Below, piece by piece: positions 36,634 to 48,732 of a DNA stretch of 64,000 nt (the stretch's first letter is position 1; each line of letters opens with the position of its first letter). Made by a program: the position numbers and the translations under genes. Below the pieces are notes generated by a model. It had not been told where the DNA came from and searched no databases. It saw only the letters and a program-made list of their open reading frames with translations. The stretch is from Laguncularia racemosa (Eukaryota; Streptophyta; Magnoliopsida; Myrtales; Combretaceae), in contig JBBMOL010000139.1 in NCBI GenBank assembly GCA_037954665.1, positions 104,232-168,231 of the forward strand. The letters run 5' to 3'.

Positions 36634-37570
36634 AACCAACCCTAGAGGGTTAGGAGAACTTTTGAATCTTTGAATCTGGAATCACCTTGGAGACAAGAAG
36701 GAAACGCGAAGGCAGAGCAGGCAACCGGGTTCATTATGTTTTTATTTTTATTTTTCGTTTTATTGATGAACATGAGTAGCTAAGCTACTTTTCTAGCCAA
36801 AGGGTCATAGATGTTTAATTCTCCACAAATTGTGAGGTCTAATTGACTTGTATTTATTCTATTCTTTGCTTTCGGGTATTCATATATCTTCTGATCGTTT
36901 TGTCATTATTATCTTTGTTGATTGGTATGAATAGAGCTCTTCTACTCAATTAGCAAGTTAATATATTGTCAACTAGCACGTCAAATCCGTAATTGTTCGA
37001 TTGTTCTAGTCTTAGTGACACAATAACATGTTTGGTTATAAAAGAGATGATCGAATTCATGTTATGGAGGTGTATGATCATGTTTAAATAGGTTATCTTA
37101 TAATCTACTGGCATGAATTGGTGGTCTCTCTAGATTTTAATGTTATTGATAGATTAAATCCTAAGCGCTTGTTTAGGGTTGTTTAATCAATAAGAGAAAT
37201 AATTCAAAGCGCTTGTCTGAGGTTATCAAGGAAGTAAGGAGAGATAGGTTGTTAGAGCTTGTTAATAACCATAACCAGTTTATCTAGAGCTAAGAATAGA
37301 AAACATTTGCATCGATGATCAATTCCTAGAATTAAACTATCTTGATTCCTTTGGCTAGGCTTTTTATCAATATACAACTTTCTTATCTTGTTTTAACTTT
37401 ATTCGATTCACAAACCAAACCCCCCATTTTCCTTTTCCTTTTTATTCTCCTTGGATAGAAATAAGTTTAACCAATCTCTGTGGATTCGACCCTACTCACC
37501 ACTATATGCAAATCATATAATTGTCTAGGAGTAGGTTTTATTTTTGTTGGATTCGACACCCATCAAATTT

Positions 37571-37588
37571 TGGCGCCGTTGCCGGGGA
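37571..37588 (+). other. C primer-binding site, tRNA-Asp
   Basis: TGGCGCCGTTGCCGGGGA, fully complementary to the plant tRNA-Asp(GUC) 3' end, five bases after the 5' LTR. Confidence 0.93.
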
Positions 37589-37616
37589 TTGGTGTCAAAT
37601 TTATTTCTATTCTTGT

Positions 37617-39884
37617 ATGACTCGTTCTTCTCAGAAAGGTGAACTAACTTATAATCGGGAGATTGAGAAGACTCTAAAGAGGCTGCGACAAGAAGCTAGA
37701 TCATCCCCCGGACCGAACTTAGTATCGGACTTGTCTGATTCATCCCTTGATTCTGAAAAAGAGGACGACATGGCAAATCTCGAGAGAACCTTAAGGGAGT
37801 TGGCTGCACCGGATGTGAATCAACAACCACTTTGTATTCACTATCCCGAACTAGCTGTAGAATTCGAATTGAAATCTGGGTTGATACATCTGCTACCTAC
37901 ATTTCATGGTCTTGAGAATGAAGATCCTCATAAGCATTTGAAAGAGTTCCATATAGTGTGTTCTAGTATGAGGCCGCAAGGAATAACCGACGATCAAATC
38001 AAGCTACGTGCTTTTCCATTTTCTTTAAGTACTAAAGCTAAAGATTGGTTGTTTTATTTGCCTCCAGGTTCTATCACCACTTGGACAGATATGGTACGAC
38101 TCTTCTTGGACAAATTCTTCCCCGCATCCAGAGCCGCTGGTATAAGAAGAGAAATTTGTGGTATAAAACAGAGGGACACCGAGACTCTTCATGAGTATTG
38201 GGAGAGGTTCAAGTAACTTTATGCAAGCTGCCCACAACATGGGATATCTGAACAACTCCTTATCCAATACTTCTACGAGGGCCTACTTCCGATGGAGAGG
38301 AAGATGATAGATGCTACAAGTGGAGGCGTTATAGTAAACAAAACCCCTGGTCAAGCTAGGGAATTGATCTCCATTATGGCTGCCAATTCGCAACAATTTG
38401 GGTATAGGCATGATACGTCTTCAAGGAAGGTAAATGAGGTAAATGTGTCTAACCTTGAACATCAAATTTCTAATCTTACCTCCCTTTTGCAGCAGCTAGC
38501 TCTTGGAAATACCCAACAGGTGAAAGCTTGTGGAATTTGTGCTGCCCCTAGTCATCCGACCGACATGTGCCCCACATTGCAAGATGACAACCATGAACAC
38601 GCCAATGCTGTAGGCGGATTTCCAGGACAACCGCAAAGGAAGTATGACCCCTACTCGAATACTTACAATCCTGGATGGAGGGATCATCCTAACTTCCGAT
38701 ATGGTAAGAACCCTCAACATTTCCAACAATTCCAGCCAAAGCCATCACACCACGTACCCCAAGCTCCTTCCACTTCAGGTATGCCCCTTGAGGATATTGT
38801 TAAGTCTCTAGCTGTGAATACCAAACAATTTCAGGAGGAAACGAAGCAAAGCATTCAAAACTTGGAGAATCAGGTAAGCCAACTTGCTTCAGTCGTAAAC
38901 AGGTTAAAAACTCAAGGTAAGTTACCTTCTCAAACTATTACAAACCCGAAGCAAAGCGTTAATGTAATTACCTTGAGAAGTGGAACAGAATTGCAAGGAT
39001 CAAATAAGAAAGGAAATCCGTCTAATCTTGAGGAAGAGACCAAGAAAGAGACTTCGACTCCGAGCCAGTAGGGCGACCAGATTAGCAAGTCTCTAGTTGA
39101 GCCATCGAAGGTCACATTGATACCACCTCCTTTCCCCTCCAGATTAGCGAAATCCAAGAAGGAAGCGGAAGAAAAAGAGATTCTGGAAACGTTTCGTAAA
39201 GTCGAGGTAAATATTCCTTTACTTGATGCAATTAAGCAAATACCGCGCTATGCTAGATTCCTCAAGGACTTATGCACTAACAAAAGGAAGCTGAAAGGCA
39301 ATGAAAAGATTAGTGTGAGTGAAAATGTTTCAGCTATTATTCAGAAGAAGCTTCCTCCTAAATGTAAGGACCCAAGTATGTTCGCCATTCCTTGCAAAAT
39401 AGGTAGTCTTGGAATCGCTAAAGCCATGTGTGATCTAGGAGCTTCTATCAATGTCATGCCTTTGTCTGTTTACCAACGTTTAAATGTTGGTCCTTTAAAG
39501 GAAACGGGTATTATTGTTCAACTTGCTGATAGGTCCAATGTTTATCCTGAGGGAGTTCTAGAGGATGTTTTAGTTCAAGTCAATGGGTTGGTTTTTCCTG
39601 TTGATTTTTATGTGCTTGACAAGGACGATAGTGATTCTCATACTTCATCACTGATATTATTAGGGCGACCATTCCTTAAGACTTCTAAAACGAAAATCGA
39701 TGTAAATGATGGCACCCTCACTATGGAATTTGATGGTGAAGTGATTAAATTTAACATTTATGATGCCATGAAACATCCTAACGATATCTCTCCTGTTTTT
39801 GTTACGGATGCTATTAACCCATCACCACAGGCACCAAGGCTGGAATCAAAATCCTTATCCGAATATTTAGCCAGGAACGTCTAG
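37617..39884 (+). pseudogene. gag: C gag-protease
   Basis: The start is the ATG at 37617 (MTRSSQ); the longer upstream frame only reads LTR and PBS. One frame of about 755 codons runs to the TAG at 39882-39884. It is broken only by TAA at 38214-38216 and TAG at 39069-39071, where B has CAA and CAG. It shows the gag core (LSTKAKDWLFYLPPG), zinc knuckle CGICAAPSHPTDMC near 38530-38571 and protease DLGASINVMP near 39430-39462, with LLGRPFLKTSKTKID. There is no frameshift, so this is the best-preserved gag-protease here. It ends in the first hairpin. Confidence 0.9.
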
Positions 39885-39927
39885 CCAAAGACGTTAAAGA
39901 AAGGCGCTTCATGGGAGGCAACCCATG
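39876..39927 (+). promoter_or_regulatory. Two-hairpin RNA element of C
   Basis: AACGTCT-AGCCAA-AGACGTT (39876-39895), a 14-nt spacer, then CATGGG-AGGCAA-CCCATG (39910-39927) and an A-run. The gag-protease stop TAG (39882-39884) lies at the stem-loop edge of the first hairpin. Confidence 0.65.
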
Positions 39928-40707
39928 TAAAAAAAAAAAAAAGTTTTGTTTTGCATTAGTTTTGGTTTGTTTTAGTTTTGTTTTGTTTTAGTTTAGTTTG
40001 TTTTGATTTTAGTGTAGTTTTGAACTCTTTGGATCGGCTGCAACAAGGATACATATCATTAGATGACACTTTCCAGAGCTTAAAGGGAGCACTCCAATAC
40101 CAGGGAAGTACCAATATTTCCTTTCTCTTATTCTCTAATGTCCTTTGTGTTGTTAATTCCTCTTCAATTGTGCTGAATTAGGAACAGTGAGGACACTGTT
40201 CAAGCTAAGTGTGGGGGAGAGGATAATAAAATATAGAGAATAGAGAACTAACTTATACTCTGAATGTTTGTCCTTAAGCAAATTTTAAGCTAAAATTTTT
40301 TCAAAATTATCATGAAATCTAGAGATTGTACTAAATGTTGTAATAAGCATCTACAAAATGTGAAATTGACTTGTTCAAATGTTTTACTCACCCACTGCTG
40401 TGATTAGAATACATGGTTAAAATTAAGTAGTGAAATCTTTAAGAAACAAATTTACCTTGTATTTAGCTTTAGAATTGGAAGTCTAAGAGTAAGTCGAGTC
40501 CCTAAGTGAAAAATAAACAAGTTTACTTCTAGGTTATATTAGCTACTGTATACTCTTTGAAGTTGTTTGTAAAGCAATCATAACACTTAGTGAAAAAAAA
40601 TAAAAATAAAAATAAAAATAAAAAAAAATCAAGTATAGCCATTACTCCAATGATTCAACTAATTGAGTTAAGAGTATTCAAACTTGAATGTTAGAGTGAG
40701 GAAGAGT
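39928..40707 (+). other. C 3' region, truncated
   Basis: Homologous to the 3' regions of A and B up to GGAAGAGT. It includes the internal AGTGTGGGGGAGAGG tract near 40207-40222 and an AAAAT-type simple repeat (about 40591-40628). The last 0.58 kb with the polypurine tract is deleted. Confidence 0.65.
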
Positions 40708-42111
40708 CCGTGTTACACACTGGACAAGAAGGCGAAAATGAGGACTTACAACAAAGAGAGACACGGCTTAAGGCACGGCCGTGGTGGAAGCCGTGGGAGA
40801 AACCGTGCTTGAAGCTGTGGTGGAAGCTAGGTGTGCCAATGAGAAGAAAGTGTGGAACATCAACCAGATGAAGGCACGGCTTGAAATCTAGCTGTGGGTC
40901 TAACCGTGGTACACACTGGACACGGATGAAGACTTGTAGATTATGCACAGATGAAGGCACGGCTTGAAATCTGGCCGTGTTTGTAACCGTGGTACACATT
41001 GGGCGCGAATGAAGACTTGAAGAATATGCACAGAGGATGGCACGGCTTGACCCACAGCCGTGTGGTGGGGCGTGCCAGGCAGACGAATCTTCACTTCTCG
41101 AAATCTACTTGGAAAAGGAAAGATATTTTCGTATCTTGCTAGCAAAAGATCACATGCTATCCCCCTAACAATATAAATAGAACCAACCCTAGAGGGTTAG
41201 GAGAACTTTTGAATCTTTGAATCTGGAATCACCTTGGAGACAAGAAGGAAACGCGGAGGCAGAGCAGGCAACCGGGTTCATTATGTTTTTATTTTTATTT
41301 TTCGTTTTATTGATGAACATGAGTAGCTAAGCTACTTTTCTAGCCAAAGGGTCATAGATGTTTAATTCTCCACGAATTGTGAGGTCTAATTGACTTGTAT
41401 TTATTCTATTCTTTGCTTTCGGGTATTCATATATCTTCTGATCGTTTTGTCATTATTATCTTTGTTGATTGGTATGAATAGAGCTCTTCTACTCAATTAG
41501 CAAGTTAATATATTGTCAACTAGCACGTCAAATCCGTAATTGTTTGATTGTTCTAGTCTTAGTGACGCAATAACATGTTTGGTTATAAAAGAGATGATCG
41601 AATTCATGTTATGGAGGTGTATGATCATGTTTAAATAGGTTATCTTATAATCTACTGGCATGAATTGGTGGTCTCTCTAGATTTTAATGCTATTGATAGA
41701 TTAAATCCTAAGCGCTTGTCTAGGGTTGTTTAATCAATAAGAGAAATAATTCAAAACGCTTGTCTGAGGTTATCGAGGAAGTAAGGAGAGATAGGTTGTT
41801 AGAGCTTGTTAATAACCATAACCAGTTTATCTAGAACTAAGAATAGAAAACATTTGCATCGATGATCAATTCCTAGAATTAAACTATCTTGATTTCTTTG
41901 GCTAGGCTTTTTATCAATATACAACTTTCTTATCTTGTTTTAACTTTGTTCGATTCACAAACCAAACCCCCATTTTCCTTTTCCTTTTTATTCTCCTTGG
42001 ATAGAAATAAGTTTAACCAATCTCTGTGGATTCGACCTTACTCACCACTATATGCAAATCATATAATTGTCTAGGAGTAGGTTTTATTTTTGTTGGATTC
42101 GACACCCATCA
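40708..42111 (+). repeat. C 3' LTR, 5'-truncated
   Basis: Matches 36161-37565 of the 5' LTR and ends CACCCATCA at 42111. The first 232 bp are missing; the junction shares CCGT with both parents, a microhomology deletion. TATA box at 41172-41180. Confidence 0.92.
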
Positions 42112-42116
42112 ACTCA

Positions 42117-44531
42117 CCAGGTAGATCAATGCGGTATGCATTGTCATTGATCTTCGCAACAACTTGAAAAGGCCTGTCTCCACGAGCATCCAATTTTTAT
42201 TTCCTTTCGGAAGGAAATCTTTCCTTACGCATATGAACCCAAACCCAATCTCTTGGTTCAAATGACACCATGCGCCTTCCTTTGTTAACTTGAGATGCAA
42301 TTTGCTCATTTCGCCTCTCTATCTTTTGTCTTGCTTTGTCATGAATGGATTTAACCATTTCTGCCTTTTTATGTCCATCTATATTAAAATTTTCACTTAA
42401 AGGAATAGGCAAAAGATCTAAAGGAGTTAGTGGATTAGAACCATACACAATTTCAAAAGGAGAAAACCCAGTGGTAGAATGCACACTCCTATTATATGCA
42501 AATCCAACAAAAGGTAGATTATCTTCCCAAGTTTTAATATTCCTTCCAATCAAAGCACGTAATAAGGTTCCAAGAGTCCTATTTACTACTTCAGTTTGCC
42601 CATCAGTTTGAGGGTGTGAAGCAGTAGAAAACAACAGTTTAGTACCAAGTTTGGACCAAAGCACTCGCCAGAAGTGGCTAAAAAATTTAACATCCTGATC
42701 GGACACAATGGTCTTAGGAATGCCATGTAAACGCACAATATCACGAAAGAACAAATCCGCAATATGCACAACATCATCAGTTTTATGACATGGTATGAAA
42801 TGAGCCATTTTGGAAAAACGATCCACAACTACAAAAATTGAATCTCGGCCTTTTCTAGTCCTAGGTAAACCCAAAACAAAATCCATAGAAATGTCAACCC
42901 AAGGATGTAAAGGTACTGGCAAGGGCATGTATAATCCATGGGGTTGAGTTCTAGATTTAGCTTGTCTACATGAAATGCAACTAGAACAGATTTTCTCAAC
43001 ACTCTTATGCATATTAGGCCAAAAGAAGTGTTCGTGCAAGATGCTCAAAGTTTTATCAATGCCAAAATGTCCCATAAGACCTCCACTATGAGCTTCACGA
43101 ACAAGCAATTCCCTAATTGAACTATTAGGCATACACAATTTCCCTCCTTTAAAAAGAAATCCCTCATGCTTATAGAAATCACGGAATGCAGCATGCTCAC
43201 AAGCATTATAAACATTAGAGAAATCACTATCATGTGCATATAACTCCTTCAAATGCTCAAATCCTAACAACTTCGTTGAAAGAGTAGAGATTAGAGCATA
43301 CCTTCTAGATAATGCATCTACCACAATATTCTCTTTACCTTGCTTATATTGGATCTCATATGGAAAGGATTCTATGAATTCCATCCATTTGGCATGATGC
43401 TTGTTCAGCTTACCTTGTCCTTTCAAGTGTTTTAATGACTCATGATCTGTATGAATCATGAACTCCTTTGGTAACAAATAGTGCTGCCATGTCTCTAATG
43501 CCCTCACCAAAGCATAAAACTCCTTATCATAAGTTGAGTAGTTAAGTTGTGCTCCATTTAGCTTTTCACTAAAATAAGCAATAGGCGTCTTTTCCTGCAA
43601 TAAAACAGCACCTATACCAATCCCAGAGGCATCACATTCAATTTCAAAAGTTAAATCAAAGTTCGGCAGCCTCAACAATGTTGCATTACTCAACTTTTCC
43701 TTTAGCAAAGAAAATGCATGTTCTTGTTCCTTACCCTAAATAAACCCCTTATCTTTTTTTCATGATTTCAGTTAATGGAGCAGCAATTGTGCTAAAATCT
43801 TTGAAAAATCTCCTATAGAAACTTGCCAAGCCATGGAAACTTCTCACATCACTCATGGTCTTAGGTTTCGGCCATTCTTGGATAGCCTTTACCTTTTCAC
43901 TATCTACTTCAATCACATTTGTACTCACCACATAACCCAAGAAAATGATGCAATCAATGCAAAATGAACATTTCTTCATGTTAGCATACAAATTGTACTT
44001 ACGCAAAGCATTAAACACACATTTTAAATGCATAACATGCTCATCAATGGATTTGCTATACACTAGAATGTCATCAAAATAAACAACCACAAACTTTCCA
44101 TTGAGCTCACGCAAAACATGGTTCATTAAGCGCATAAATGTACTAGGTGCATTGGTTAGGCCAAAAGGCATTACCAACCACTCATACAATCCATGTTTTG
44201 TTTTAAAAGCGGTTTTCCACTCATCACCTGGTTTCATTCTAATTTGGTGATAACCACTTTTCAAATCAATTTTTGAAAAGATACATGCAACTCATCTAAC
44301 ATGTCATCAAGTCGAGGTATACGGTGTCGATATTTTACCATTATTTTGTTGACGGCTCTACAATCCACACACATACACCAACTTCCATCCTTCTTTGGTA
44401 CCAACAATACAGGTACTGCACATGGGCTTAGACTTTCTCTTATATGTCCCTTCATCAAGAGCTCATCCACTTGCTTTTGTAGTTCTTTTGTTTCCTTAGG
44501 ATTGCTTCTATATGCTGGCCTATTTGGAATG
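42117..44531 (-). pseudogene. pol: L pol: RT, RNase H, integrase
   Basis: Read on the minus strand from 44531. RT N-terminus (PNRPAYRSNPKETKEL; VPVLLVPKKDGSW), a frameshift near 44265, RT catalytic YFDD (near 44078-44089) to 43749, then a frame of about 500 codons (43708-42197). RNase H is intact in its acidic residues (IECDASGIGIG, STYDKEFYAL, HTDHESLKHL, VVDALSRR). Integrase has HHCC (with MGHFGIDKT and CSSCISCRQ) and a D-D-E core (DISMDFVLGL, IVSDQDVKF, DGQTEVVNR). A TAA follows at 42195 and the tail continues to 42117. No chromodomain is visible. Confidence 0.9.
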
Positions 44532-45572
44532 TGATGTGCCTAATCACTCTTAAAAGCACATCCAAAAGACTTAAGAAAAGATATCTCAAGTCTAGGCAAA
44601 ATCGGATCCCAAAATGGCACTTTTCAAATGAACCCTAATGTTGAAATGATGAAATTCAATTCTACTAATGATATAATCTGAATACCACAATGGAAATGGT
44701 TTCTAATAACACTCTAATATCATATAATCCACGCAAATGAAGGCTCAATTTGACAAAGAAAACCGTAAAGTAAGATTCCTTTTCCAAATGGTGAAATTCA
44801 CGTTTTCAAGGAAACTTTTCAATGATGATCCAAATCAAATGATAAGTACTTCAAATAATCACAAGAATTCGTGTACAATAAGATGTAAATCTGACCAAGA
44901 ACTATCTCTAATCAACCCTAGATGCAACACACTAGAGAAGAAAAGAAATCACAACAAAATGAAATTGATATAACTCACAATTTCAAGATGTTGCACTCGC
45001 CACAATTTCAAGTCTTGGAATTGAAATTGATAAGAGTTGGAACCAAGGTATGAACCCTAATTCACACGTGAAAAGAGGTGTATGTTCTGCAAAAATAAGC
45101 TCCCCTAAACCCTCTCTTAAGCAAGTATTTATACTTGCTACTTCTAGGGTTAAAAAGTGCTCAAAATTACAAGTTTGCCACTTTTAAGGTGGCTAGCCCT
45201 AAATGAAAATTACATGGAAATAAAAGTGTCCCAAAACCAAAATACAACCAAAATAGTTCATAAAAGAATAAATATATAAAAGAAATGGTCTTCAAGATGC
45301 CGGTCTTCTATAGGATCCATCGGCCCAGCTCATCGCCGGTTCAGGTCGGTCCATAGATAACCCACAAGCTGAGTCTGAGGGAGTTTGTCCATTGCCCTAT
45401 AGAATATGATAAGTGTGCCTGTTGGAATACACAATACAACAATAATAGAAAAGAGGTTAATATATAAATAATTCCGGGGTCAATCTGCTCAAAATGGGCC
45501 CTCAACGCCAAGATTTGAAATCCTTCAGTTCTTGCCCTAATGATAGGTCTTGTCGGATTTTTATTCCTATCA
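44532..45572 (-). repeat. F 3' LTR
   Basis: From TGATGTGCCTAATCAC to TTTTATTCCTATCA, with a minus-strand TATAAATAC box at 45125-45133. Nearly identical to 47704-48732. The protease frame runs a few codons into this LTR. Confidence 0.93.
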
Positions 45573-46563
45573 TTTCCTCGGGCCTCAAAAGATTTGTCCT
45601 CAAATCTAGTAGATCAAATGCAGTAGAGACTTTGTTTCCTCCTAGCAAGTCACCTGAATAAATATCTCTGCAGAATCCCAATATCTGAAATACTACAGGT
45701 GGTAATTGTCTTCTCTCCTCCATTTCCAGGATGTATCTTTTCTGCAACACAAATAATGACCCATTATCCACTAAAGTTACCCCTGTATCAACCTGTTCCA
45801 CTGAAACTGTTTCCTCTTTTTCTAACTCATCTATATGTTGCTGATCCTCATGGTCTTCTAATGGTTGGACCAATTGCTCATTACCCTCTAAAACCTCTGA
45901 TGGTGAACATAACTGCCTCTGAACAGTTTGGCTCTCTGGTGGTCTGCTCGTCTGACTATGATCATCAGGATCCTCTGAAGGTTGGCACATCGGTGTCTGC
46001 ATCTGCACAGTTTGGTCCTCTGATGGTTTGATCATGTGGCTATGATCCTCAAGATTTTGTGATGGTTGTTTTATCTGTTTTTGCATCTCCTGGACCTCTG
46101 ATGGTGACATAGGGTTCAATACTATACGTTTACTATCCTTTTTAAACATATAAGTATTTCTATACCCATCATGTAATACCATCCTATCATACAACCATGG
46201 TCTACCAAGTAATATATGGGATGCACAAAGAGGAAGAATATCACATTCAAGCTCATCATAGTACTTGTCTCCTATACTGAAGGGTACCCTAGCCCTTTGG
46301 GTTACACAGAGACCATCTTGATCATTCAACTAATGTAATGTATAGGGTTTAGGATGTAGGATAGTTTCAAGTTTCAACTTCGATACTAATGATGCAGCTA
46401 CAACATTAGTACAACTACCGCCATCAATAATAATTGCGCACAAGTTTCCTTGTACCCTACAAGAAGTATGGAACAAGTTTTCTCTTTGTCCCTCATCAAT
46501 GGTTGGAAATGGAGTCAAGTCCCGATGCAATATGTTAGTAGACAAATACAACTCACTTGACAT
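45502..46563 (-). CDS. F aspartic protease-like protein (one stop)
   Basis: The ATG at 46563 opens MSSELYLSTNIL. The protease active-site word is IDGGSCTNVVAAS (near 46405-46445), then a stop at 46330-46332 and a continuing frame with LLGRPWLYDRMVLHDGY. A Gln/Glu/Ser-rich linker with repeated PSEDQTVQ-like words (about 45830-46110) follows, then a tail LDLRTNLLRPEE that overlaps the purine tract and LTR. It is the only coding unit in F. The C-terminal tail resembles the end of E and the end of Gypsy pol, so F looks like a protease fused to the pol terminus by internal deletion. Confidence 0.7.
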
Positions 46564-47703
46564 TTTTGCTTACTAATTTCAACAACCTCAATACACTTCA
46601 CCACACCACGGCAACACACCTTTACACGCCCCTACACACCTACAGTGCTCACAATCAACCAATACAAGAAATGCTTATTGTTACTTCAAGTAAAGTCAAG
46701 TGAAATAATTGAAGCACAATGAAATAATTCTTGGTACTTCAAGTAAAGTTAAATAAATGAAGTACACACACAATTACTTTCAAGTAGATAGAATTAAATT
46801 CAACTACTAGTGTTTAAGTAATTAGTTCAATTACTTTCACACTTTAATGACTTGTTTGAATTTTAAATTCCACTACTCAACCTTCCTTTGCTTGCCTTGA
46901 TTTCACACTTCAAATAACCACAATGTGCAGCACCTTACACTACACAAAACTCCACAAATTTGCACCACCACACACACCTCAATCACGGTGCACTCACTTC
47001 ACCAATAACTCCCACGGCAACAACAACAAATTGCACTCCACCTCCACGACAAAATAAGAAATGGAAACAACAACAAATATACTCTAATTCCACGGAAATA
47101 ATAAAAAATATACTTCACTCCCCACAAGTTCTAACCGCAATTCATAACAATATAGGCAGCAACTTCAATTTGAAATTCAAACAAATTCACTTATTGCAAG
47201 CTTTCTTCAATTGGTAAGTAATGAATTCAAATTCAAATAGCAATCATTAACTCCCACAACTTAATTGCATGTGTTTGAATTCAAATAATTCCTTACTAAC
47301 CAAACTTAATGTAATATGCAAATTTAACTTCACAAATTCAGAATTACTCAATGGAATTCAAACAAAAAAACTTCACAACTCCACACGCCACAAGCTACTT
47401 CACGGCAACAATTGGTAAGTTTCACAATTTCAAAACAATTTGCTAAAGTAACTTCACTTTGTACTTCTGATCTTCCACGTAAATTAGTGTCCACAAAGTG
47501 ATATAATAACCTTCCCAAATCAACTCCAAAAACCAGCAAATCAAATCCCAATCCAAAACAATTTCGCAATCTCAAACTACAACAACAACAACAACTACAC
47601 AATTGCGTTTTTTCCACTTGATCAACCCTAATTGTTGATCACTTCCACGAAATTGAATACAACCAATTCCCTTCTCTCAACAAGAGCTCTGATACCAAAA
47701 AGA
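46564..47703 (-). other. F 5' leader and primer-binding site
   Basis: 1.1 kb without supported coding. It holds the perfect initiator tRNA-Met PBS complement GCTCTGATACCA at 47686-47697, six bases from the 5' LTR. The part at 46730-46860 is homologous to the E leader. No gag core is recognisable. Confidence 0.7.
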
Positions 47704-48732
47704 TGATGTGCCTAATCACTCTTAAAAGCACATCCAAAAGACTTAAGAAAAGATATCTCAAGTCTAGGCAAAATCGGATCCCAAAATGGCACTTTTCAAA
47801 TGAACCCTAATGTTGAAATGATGAAATTCAATTCTACTAATGATATAATCTGAATACCACAATGGAAATGGTTTCTAATAACACTCTGATATCATATAAT
47901 CCACGCAAATGAAGGCTCAATTTGACAAAGAAAACCGTAAAGTAAGATTCCTTTTCCAAATGGTGAAATTCACGTTTTCAAGGAAACTTTTCAATGATGA
48001 TCCAAATCAAATGATAAGTACTTCAAATAATCACAAGAATTTGTGTACAATAAGATGTAAATCTGACCAAGAACTATCTCCAATCAACCCTAGATGCAAC
48101 ACACTAGAGAAGAAAAGAAATCACAACAAAATGAAATTAATATAACTCACAATTTCAAGATGTTGCACTCGCCACAATTTCAAGTCTTGGAATTGAAATT
48201 GATAAGAGTTGGAACCAAGGTATGAACCCTAATTCACACGTGAAAAGAGGTGTATGTTCTACAAAAATAAGCTCCCTAAACCCTCTCTTAAGCAAGTATT
48301 TATACTTGCTACTTCTAGGGTTAAAAAGTGCTCAAAATTATAAGTTTGCCACTTTTAAGGTGGCTAGCCCTAAATGAAAATTACATGGAAATAAAAGTAT
48401 CCCAAAACCAAAATAGTTCATAAAAGAATAAATATATAAAAGAAATGGTCTTCAAGATGCCGGTCTTCTATAGGATCCATCGGCCCAGCTCATCGCCGGT
48501 TCAGGTCGGTCCATGGATAACCCACAAGCTGAGTCTGAGGGAGTTTGTCCATTGCCCTATAGAATATGATAAGTGTGCCTGTTGGAATACACAATACAAC
48601 AATAATAGAAAAGAGGTTAATATATAAATAATTCCGGGGTCAATCTGCTCAAAATGGGCCCTCAACGCCAAGATTTGAAATCCTTCAGTTCTTGCCCGAA
48701 TGATAGGTCTTGTCGGATTTTTATTCCTATCA
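47704..48732 (-). repeat. F 5' LTR
   Basis: Partner of 44532-45572 with a TATA box at 48296-48304 (minus). It lacks about 11 bp near 48411 that the 3' LTR has (an ACAACCAAAAT word) and otherwise differs at few sites. Confidence 0.93.

Larger units (their letters stand above)
35929..37565 (+). repeat. C 5' LTR
   Basis: From TGATAAAGCCATTTTATACT to GACACCCATCA. GC-rich repeats at about 36125-36530, TATA box at 36625-36633. Open frames across the repeats on either strand recur in all A, B and C LTRs and are not genes. Confidence 0.93.
35929..42111 (+). mobile_element. Element C: pol-less Athila-like element, 3' truncated LTR
   Basis: Plus strand with the exact duplication ACTCA (35924-35928, 42112-42116) inside L pol. 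Order: 5' LTR (1637 bp), perfect tRNA-Asp PBS, gag-protease, hairpins, 3' region, then a 3' LTR lacking its first 232 bp. Pol is missing at the same junction as in B. A later deletion at a CCGT microhomology removed the polypurine tract and the LTR start. C is a relative of A and B in the opposite orientation. Confidence 0.94.
44532..48732 (-). mobile_element. Element F: protease-only LTR element
   Basis: LTRs of 1041 bp (44532-45572, 3') and 1029 bp (47704-48732, 5'), initiator tRNA-Met PBS, 1.1-kb leader and a single protease-type frame. It splits L pol between VAI and PNRPAY. The flanks GAATG (44527-44531) and AAATG (48733-48737) fit a 5-bp duplication with one change. At 4.2 kb it has no gag core, RT, RNase H or integrase. 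The near-identical LTRs point to recent movement in trans. Confidence 0.9.
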
